Shown: in pieces, positions 11,713 to 16,254 of the stretch | How positions within the stretch are numbered: position 1 is the first letter of the stretch | Layout: each line of letters opens with the position of its first letter | NCBI GenBank assembly: GCA_035946955.1 | Contig: DASYYE010000588.1 | Span: forward strand, 1-16,254 | Direction of reading: 5' to 3' | Length of the DNA: 16,254 nucleotides | Source of the DNA: DASYYE01 sp035946955 | GTDB taxonomy: Bacteria > Actinomycetota > Actinomycetes > Streptosporangiales > Streptosporangiaceae | Notes under the pieces: model-generated | Told to the model about the DNA's origin: nothing | The model's database searches: none | The model's input: only the letters and a program-made list of their open reading frames with translations | Program-made: the position numbers and the translations under genes

Positions 11713-12792
11713 ATGGGTTCGGTACGGGTAGCCATCGTGGGTGTGGGCAACTGTGCAAGTTCCCTCGTCCAGGGGGTGGAGTACTACAAGGACGCCCTCC
11801 CCGGCGAGCGGGTGCCAGGCCTCATGCATGTGAAGTTCGGCCCATACCACGTAAGCGACCTGGAGTTCGTCGCCGCATTCGACGTGGACGCCAAGAAGGT
11901 CGGCCGCGATCTGGCAGAGGCGATCACGGCCAGCGAGAACAACACGATCAAGATCTGTGACGTGCCTCCGACCGGGGTCACGGTACAGCGAGGGCCGACC
12001 ATGGACGGCCTCGGTGAGTACTACCAGCAGATGATCACCGAGTCCGACGAGCCAGCGGCCGACGTCGTGCGCGCCCTACAGGAGGCCCGGGCCGACGTGC
12101 TCGTGTCGTACCTGCCTGTGGGTTCGGAGCAGGCAGACCGCTTCTACGCCCAATGTGCCCTGGACGCCAAGGTGGCGTTCGTCAACGCGCTGCCAGTGTT
12201 CATCGCCTCGGACCCGCAGTGGGCGGCCAAGTTCACGCAGGCGGGCGTGCCGATCATCGGTGATGACATCAAGTCGCAGGTGGGGGCCACCATCACGCAC
12301 CGCGTGCTGGCCAAGCTGTTCGAGGACCGAGGGGTGGAGTTGCTGCGGACCTACCAGCTCAACTTCGGCGGCAACATGGACTTCATGAACATGCTGGAGC
12401 GCAAGAGGCTCCAGTCCAAGAAGGTCTCCAAGACACAGTCGGTCACCTCGCAGATCCCGCACGAGATGGAAAAGGCGGCGGTCCACATCGGCCCCTCCGA
12501 CCATGTGCCGTGGCTCGACGACCGCAAGTGGGCGTATGTCCGGCTGGAGGGCCGCTCATTCGGTGACGTGCCCCTCAACCTTGAGTACAAGCTGGAGGTC
12601 TGGGACTCCCCGAACTCCGCTGGTGTGATCATCGACGCGGTCCGTGCCGCCAAGATCGGCCTCGACCGTGGCATCGGTGGCCCGCTGACCAGCCCCGCCT
12701 CGTACTTCATGAAGTCGCCTCCGCAGCAGTTCGGCGACGACAACGCCCGCGAGGCGGTCGAAGCCTTCATCCGCGGCGAGCGCGACCGCTGA
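11713..12792 (+). CDS. ino1: Inositol-3-phosphate synthase
   Basis: It converts glucose 6-phosphate to 1L-myo-inositol 1-phosphate with bound NAD, the first committed step toward phosphatidylinositol, PIM-type glycolipids and mycothiol. The 359-residue cytoplasmic enzyme has the short actinobacterial form. The Rossmann nucleotide site is VAIVGVGNCASSLVQG (6-21). Conserved segments follow: PVGSEQADRFYAQCAL, FVNALPVFIASDP, GDDIKSQVGATITHR (183-197, Lys187), LNFGGNMDFMNM and EYKLEVWDSPNSAG (291-304, Lys293). The ATG at 11713 has an excellent ribosome site. It follows padR in the same direction and precedes the MFS gene. Expression may answer to PadR or to leader structure. Nothing is missing or unusual in the protein. 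Confidence 0.98.
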   Translation: MGSVRVAIVGVGNCASSLVQGVEYYKDALPGERVPGLMHVKFGPYHVSDLEFVAAFDVDAKKVGRDLAEAITASENNTIKICDVPPTGVTVQRGPTMDGLGEYYQQMITESDEPAADVVRALQEARADVLVSYLPVGSEQADRFYAQCALDAKVAFVNALPVFIASDPQWAAKFTQAGVPIIGDDIKSQVGATITHRVLAKLFEDRGVELLRTYQLNFGGNMDFMNMLERKRLQSKKVSKTQSVTSQIPHEMEKAAVHIGPSDHVPWLDDRKWAYVRLEGRSFGDVPLNLEYKLEVWDSPNSAGVIIDAVRAAKIGLDRGIGGPLTSPASYFMKSPPQQFGDDNAREAVEAFIRGERDR

Positions 12793-12825
12793 GCACAGCG
12801 TCCTAAGGCGCCCGGAGGCGAGCGG

Positions 12826-12848
12826 GACTAGCACAGCGGATCTAGTCT
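12826..12848 (+). promoter_or_regulatory. Leaderless MFS promoter with -10 inside an inverted repeat
   Basis: TAGTCT (12843-12848) fits TANNNT and lies six bases before the GTG at 12855. GACTAG (12826-12831) and CTAGTC (12842-12847) form a perfect inverted repeat with a 10-bp gap whose right arm overlaps the -10. A repressor bound here would block the promoter. Alternatively the repeat is part of an ino1 terminator hairpin. Confidence 0.4.
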
Positions 12849-12854
12849 TACTGG

Positions 12855-14303
12855 GTGGCCCGGGAACCCTCTGTCCGTGAGCGCATCAGGCTGAAGCGCG
12901 GCGCGGGGGGAGGTGGGGGCTTCGTCGCCGACCTGCGCACCGTAATGGCGGAGCGGGACTTCCGGCGGCTGTTCGCTACCAGGTTGGTCTCCCAGGCTGG
13001 CGACGGGGCGTTCTCAGCCGGGCTCGGCACCTACGTGTTCTTCAATGCGACCACGTTCCCCAGCCCGACGACCGCCGCCACGGCCTTCACCGTCCTGTAC
13101 CTGCCGTACTCACTCATCGGCCCGTTCATCGGCGTTTTCATCGACCGCTGGTCACGACGGCAGATCCTGGTCCGGTCGGCACTCGCGCGGGCGGTGCTGG
13201 TGGCCTTCACCGCCGCCCTGATGGCCTCGGGCAGCCTCGGCACACCCCTCTACATCGCGGTCCTGGGTGTGCTGGGGGTCAACCGGTTCTTCCTTGCCTC
13301 GCTGTCCGCTGCCCTGCCCCATGTGGTCCGGGAAGACAAACTCGTCATGGCCAATGCCGTGGCGCCCACTGGCGGCACCATCGTGGCGTTCCTCGGCGGC
13401 TTGATCGGCCTGGGTGTGCACCTGGCATCGGGCGGTGGCCGCGGCGGCTCTGCTGTCACGCTGCTCGCGGCCGCAGGCTGCTACCTGCTTGCTGGCGCCG
13501 CAGGCGCGACCATGCACCGCGACCTGCTCGGCCCACCGCGGCTCGCACCAGGCGAGCACCGCGCCCGGCTGCGCACCGAACTCGCGGTGGTCGCCAGCGG
13601 GCTGGTGCAGGGTGCACGGCACGTGTGGCAACGGCGGCCCGCGGCTGCCGCGCTCGGCGCGACCAGCGCCCAGCGCGCAATGTACGGGGCCCTGCTGCTC
13701 ACCTCGATCCTGCTCTACCGCAACTACTTCTACCGGACGTCGGGGGCCAATGCCTCGCTCGCCCACTTCACCCTGGTGGTCATCGCGGCAGCGTTCGGGT
13801 ACGGCCTGGCGGCGGTGCTGACCCCGATGGGCACCAAACGGGTGTCCACGGCGGCCTGGATCGCGCTCATGCTCACCGTCGGCGGCATCATTACCGCAGG
13901 ACTGGGACCGACGTTCGCCCAGCCCGCGTTCCTGGTGATCGCACTGGTCCTGGGGATCGTGGCGCAGGGCGTGGCGATCTGCTCGGTCACGATCCTCCAG
14001 CAGGAGGTGGACGACACCTTCCGGGGCCGCGTGTTCGCCCTGTACGACATGCTGTTCAACTTGCCGTTCGTCATCGGTGCCGCCGCAGCGGCCCAGTTGC
14101 TCCCGGACAGCGGCCACTCATACCTGGTCGTCCTCGCGGCGGGAGCGGGCTACCTGGTCGCCGCCGCCGCATATGCGGCCGTCAGCCGTCACTCACTGCT
14201 GGCCGGGCCGTCGTCGGTGAGCGGGCGGCCTGCAGGGCCAGCCGACGGGGCTTCCGTGGCACCGGGCAGCCCTTCCGCGGCAGCCCAGCCCAGGAGCTCC
14301 TGA
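12855..14303 (+). CDS. Major facilitator superfamily transporter
   Basis: A 482-residue polytopic membrane protein with about ten to twelve hydrophobic segments between residues 45 and 445. The loop after the second or third helix has the MFS motif-A-like GVFIDRWSRRQILV (93-106). Near the C-terminal half there is FRGRVFALYDM (389-399), typical of the MFS_3 group of putative efflux carriers. The N-terminal 35 residues and C-terminal 35 residues (Gly/Ala/Ser/Pro-rich) are soluble. The GTG at 12855 has no Shine-Dalgarno but lies six bases after a -10-like hexamer. The last 115 bp overlap the 3' end of pcnA on the other strand. The substrate cannot be told from sequence; export is more likely than uptake given the family. 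Confidence 0.88.
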   Translation: MAREPSVRERIRLKRGAGGGGGFVADLRTVMAERDFRRLFATRLVSQAGDGAFSAGLGTYVFFNATTFPSPTTAATAFTVLYLPYSLIGPFIGVFIDRWSRRQILVRSALARAVLVAFTAALMASGSLGTPLYIAVLGVLGVNRFFLASLSAALPHVVREDKLVMANAVAPTGGTIVAFLGGLIGLGVHLASGGGRGGSAVTLLAAAGCYLLAGAAGATMHRDLLGPPRLAPGEHRARLRTELAVVASGLVQGARHVWQRRPAAAALGATSAQRAMYGALLLTSILLYRNYFYRTSGANASLAHFTLVVIAAAFGYGLAAVLTPMGTKRVSTAAWIALMLTVGGIITAGLGPTFAQPAFLVIALVLGIVAQGVAICSVTILQQEVDDTFRGRVFALYDMLFNLPFVIGAAAAAQLLPDSGHSYLVVLAAGAGYLVAAAAYAAVSRHSLLAGPSSVSGRPAGPADGASVAPGSPSAAAQPRSS

Positions 14304-15721
14304 ACGGCCCGTTCCCGGCCTAGTGGGCCGTGCTCGATGCGCAGGTCGAGCAGGTACCGGTAAGCCCTGCCGACCACGGGGCCCGGCCCGACGCCAAGGA
14401 TCTCCATGATCCCGTTGCCGTCCAGGTCGGGCCTGATCTTGGCCAGTTCCTCCTGGGCGGCCAGCACGTTGATCCGCTCTTCCAGGTTGTCGTAGGCACG
14501 CGCCAGCCTGGCCGCCTTCTGCTTGTTGCGGGTGGTGCAGTCGGCCCTCGTGAGCACGTGCAAACGGGTTAGGAGGGGCCCTGCGTCTGTCACGTAGCGC
14601 CGCACCGCCGAGTCTGTCCACTCGTCATCGGCGTACCCGTGGAAGCGCAGGTGCAGGGCCACCAGTTCGGACACGTCGGCGACCACGGCGGACGGGAAAC
14701 GCAGCGCGGTCAGCCGCTTGCGGGCCATCTTGGCGCCCTGGACCTCGTGGTGGTGGAACGCGACCCGGCCGTCGGGGAGCCGGCGGCGGGTGGCGGGCTT
14801 GCCGATGTCGTGCAGCAGCGCCGTCAGCCTGAGCACGAGGTCACCGGTCAGGCCGTAGGCCGGCTCCAGGGCGATCGCCTGTTGCAGCACGGTGAGTGAG
14901 TGCTGGTACACATCCTTGTGCCGCATGTGCTCGTCCGCCTCGAGCCGCAGGTTCGGCACCTCCGGGATGATCTCCGCGGCCACGCCAGTGTCGACGAGCA
15001 GCTCGATGCCCCGCACCGGCCCGTCCGGCCCGGGTGCGCGCATGAGCTTGGTCAGTTCGACCGTGATCCGCTCCACGGACACCACGCGCAACCGGTGGGC
15101 GAGCGCGCCCATGGCGGCACGCACCTCGGGCGAGACCGTGAAACCCGTCTGCGCGGTGAACCTCGCGGCGCGCAGGATCCGCAGCGGGTCATCGGTGAAC
15201 GAGTCCTCGGGCGCGCCGGGGGTGCGCAGTACCTTGTCTTTCAGGTCACGCAGGCCCCCGAACGGGTCCACCAGCTCCAGCGCGGGCAGGCGCGCTGCCA
15301 TCGCGTTGACAGTGAAGTCCCGCCGGGCGAGGTCACCGTCCAGTGACGAGCCGTACTCGACGGCCGGCTTGCGCGAGTCCGGCCGGTAGGTCTCACTGCG
15401 GTAAGTCGTGATCTCGCACAGAGTGTCCCCGTGACGGGCGCCAATGGTGCCGAACGCGATACCCGTCTCCCATACCTTGTCCGCCCAGCCGACCACGATC
15501 TCCCGCACCTCCTCAGGCCGGGCGTCGGTCGTCAGGTCGAGGTCACCGGGCGGCCGGCCGAGGAAGACGTCCCGGACGCTGCCACCCACGAGCGCCAGCT
15601 CGTGGCCGTTGCGGGCGAACAGCCGTGCGAGGTCGGCGACAGCGGCCGCAGGCTTGCGCAGAAGGACAGCTGCGGCCTGGCGCTGCTTCGGTGTCGGCGT
15701 GGTGGAATCTGGCACGGGCAT
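14189..15721 (-). CDS. pcnA: CCA tRNA nucleotidyltransferase (class II, with HD domain)
   Basis: It adds or repairs the 3' CCA of tRNAs. The 510-residue protein has the nucleotidyltransferase head LVGGSVRD (44-51) with DLDLTT (60-65) carrying the metal aspartates, then RRDFTVNAMA (133-142), DDPLRILRAARF (177-188, tRNA/NTP-reading helix) and the HD segment LTALLHDIGKPATR (299-312). The last 35 residues are a variable Gly/Pro/Ala tail whose codons overlap the MFS gene. The frame is open to 16231, but the upstream part is not protein-like and lies over the DUF6049 gene. The ATG at 15721 lacks a Shine-Dalgarno and is only two bases after a -10-like TACCCT. From that promoter the real start could be the GTG at 15715, two codons on. 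The name pcnA follows actinobacterial usage. Confidence 0.96.
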   Translation of the reverse strand: MPVPDSTTPTPKQRQAAAVLLRKPAAAVADLARLFARNGHELALVGGSVRDVFLGRPPGDLDLTTDARPEEVREIVVGWADKVWETGIAFGTIGARHGDTLCEITTYRSETYRPDSRKPAVEYGSSLDGDLARRDFTVNAMAARLPALELVDPFGGLRDLKDKVLRTPGAPEDSFTDDPLRILRAARFTAQTGFTVSPEVRAAMGALAHRLRVVSVERITVELTKLMRAPGPDGPVRGIELLVDTGVAAEIIPEVPNLRLEADEHMRHKDVYQHSLTVLQQAIALEPAYGLTGDLVLRLTALLHDIGKPATRRRLPDGRVAFHHHEVQGAKMARKRLTALRFPSAVVADVSELVALHLRFHGYADDEWTDSAVRRYVTDAGPLLTRLHVLTRADCTTRNKQKAARLARAYDNLEERINVLAAQEELAKIRPDLDGNGIMEILGVGPGPVVGRAYRYLLDLRIEHGPLGRERAVQELLGWAAAEGLPGATEAPSAGPAGRPLTDDGPASSE

Positions 15722-15723
15722 CG

Positions 15724-15751
15724 AGGGTAGGCGGTTGGTGTGGTTTGGCAA
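15724..15751 (-). promoter_or_regulatory. pcnA promoter, -35 and -10
   Basis: On the - strand, TTGCCA (15751-15746) is five of six to TTGACA. It is followed after 16 bp by TACCCT (15729-15724). This is the only promoter in the window where I see both boxes. The start point would fall around 15716, past the ATG and next to the GTG at 15715. Confidence 0.5.
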
Positions 15752-15831
15752 AAGCTGATTGAGGCCAGGACACGGCATCCGCGCCGCGCCTGCGTCGCGG
15801 CCAGTAACCACCAGCACTGCGCCAGCCGCAA

Positions 15832-15837
15832 TAGCAT
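15832..15837 (+). promoter_or_regulatory. Candidate -10 for the leaderless DUF6049 gene
   Basis: TAGCAT fits TANNNT and lies seven bases before the ATG at 15845. No Shine-Dalgarno precedes that ATG. A GCCGCG/CGCGGC inverted repeat lies upstream at 15783-15788/15796-15801. Confidence 0.4.
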
Positions 15838-15844
15838 TTTGGGC

Positions 15845-16254
15845 ATGCCACGTCCGTGGACAGCACGGGGCGCCACCGCAGCGATCGCCCTGGTCACCAC
15901 CGCGGTGCTGGCCTCCCCTGCGCTGACCACGTCCGCCCTGGCCACCTCCGGACATGCCAGGCACGCTGCGCAGACCGCCCAGCCCGCCATCGTGGTCACG
16001 TCGGTGAACCCCGGCTTTGCGCAGCCGGGGGCCGCAGTGACCGTCTCGGGCTATGTCACCAACCCGGCCAATGTGGCGGTCAGCGGCCTGACGGTGCAGC
16101 TCATGACCGGCAGCCCGTTCCCAGGCAGAGCCGAGATGCAGGACTACCTCGGTTCGCAGTTGTCTTGGCTGACGCTGAATGTGGCCAACCCGGTGCAGGT
16201 GCCCACGCTGCAGAGCCATCAGCTCTGGCACTGGTCCGTGACCGTCCTGCCACG
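15845..16254 (+). CDS. DUF6049 family secreted protein, N-terminal 136 codons
   Basis: The frame is open from the ATG at 15845 to the window edge, so the gene is cut by the window, not broken. Residues 1-33 are a signal peptide: basic start MPRPWTARG, hydrophobic core ATAAIALVTTAVLASPAL, and likely cleavage after SALA. The mature part opens with a beta-rich, Ig-like stretch (IVVTSVNPGFAQPGAAVTVSGYVTN), the opening typical of DUF6049. These are large extracytoplasmic proteins, often with a C-terminal membrane anchor, encoded just upstream of the lipid II flippase gene murJ in actinobacteria. The function is unknown, with a cell-wall link from context. It is divergent from pcnA; the NUDIX gene that lies between them in M. 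tuberculosis is absent here. Confidence 0.85.
   Translation, partial: MPRPWTARGATAAIALVTTAVLASPALTTSALATSGHARHAAQTAQPAIVVTSVNPGFAQPGAAVTVSGYVTNPANVAVSGLTVQLMTGSPFPGRAEMQDYLGSQLSWLTLNVANPVQVPTLQSHQLWHWSVTVLP

Noticed and set aside
15722..16231. 170-residue N-terminal extension of pcnA
   Set aside because: The extension overlaps the signal-peptide gene on the other strand, is not protein-like, and the family motif spacing is complete without it.
1..16254. CRISPR array, insertion sequence, phage or defence genes
   Set aside because: No regularly spaced repeats, transposase or integrase motifs or terminal inverted repeats were seen; the gene order is that of conserved core chromosome.

Overview
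The window is a stretch of core chromosome from a high-GC (about two thirds G+C by eye) actinobacterium. The gene content says so directly: an actinobacterial inositol-3-phosphate synthase, a DUF5318 zinc-ribbon protein, a GT87 polyprenol-phosphomannose-type mannosyltransferase, a class A PBP with a very long disordered cytoplasmic tail, and a C+ type ribosomal protein S18. The order rpsF-ssb-rpsR-rplI / GT87 - class A PBP - DUF5318 / PadR - ino1 matches the near-origin block of Mycobacterium tuberculosis (Rv0046c to Rv0056), and pcnA next to a DUF6049 gene is the usual flank on the origin side. I cannot name a genus; the layout resembles Streptosporangiales or Streptomyces-like actinomycetes more than mycobacteria. 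No mobile element, phage gene, CRISPR array, tRNA or rRNA is visible.

Layout from the left. Positions 1-496 are non-coding and hold DnaA-box-like 9-mers. A small helical protein (497-691, +) follows, then a convergent terminator, then the leftward ribosomal/replication operon rpsF > ssb > rpsR > rplI (2474 to 783). Divergent from rpsF is a small three-helix membrane protein (2680-3009, +). A membrane-anchored DUF5666-like protein (3128-4162, -) and a divergent endonuclease IV homologue (4270-5070, +) come next; these sit inside the otherwise conserved block. A long bidirectional hairpin separates the latter from the leftward cell-envelope operon DUF5318 > PBP > GT87 (10578 to 5131). Rightward are PadR (10914-11528), ino1 (11713-12792) and an MFS transporter (12855-14303). 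The MFS gene overlaps tail-to-tail with pcnA (15721 to 14189, -). Divergent from pcnA, the first 136 codons of a secreted DUF6049 protein run off the right edge.

How they fit together: the left operon supplies ribosomal proteins S6, S18 and L9 plus SSB, the usual coupling of translation and replication. The central block makes peptidoglycan (PBP) and mannosylated envelope glycolipids (GT87), and the inositol synthase supplies the phosphatidylinositol headgroup these organisms need. PadR is likely autoregulated and may control ino1. PcnA finishes tRNA 3' ends.

No undescribed multi-gene system is evident. The most interesting signals are non-coding or small-scale: a Shine-Dalgarno-sequestering leader upstream of rpsF that may be an S6:S18 autoregulatory motif, an exact 14-bp tandem duplication of the SSB C-terminal tip with its stop codon, a nine-C run in the PBP gene, overlapping mutually exclusive hairpins just before the PBP start, and -10-like hexamers placed so that at least five genes appear to be transcribed leaderless.
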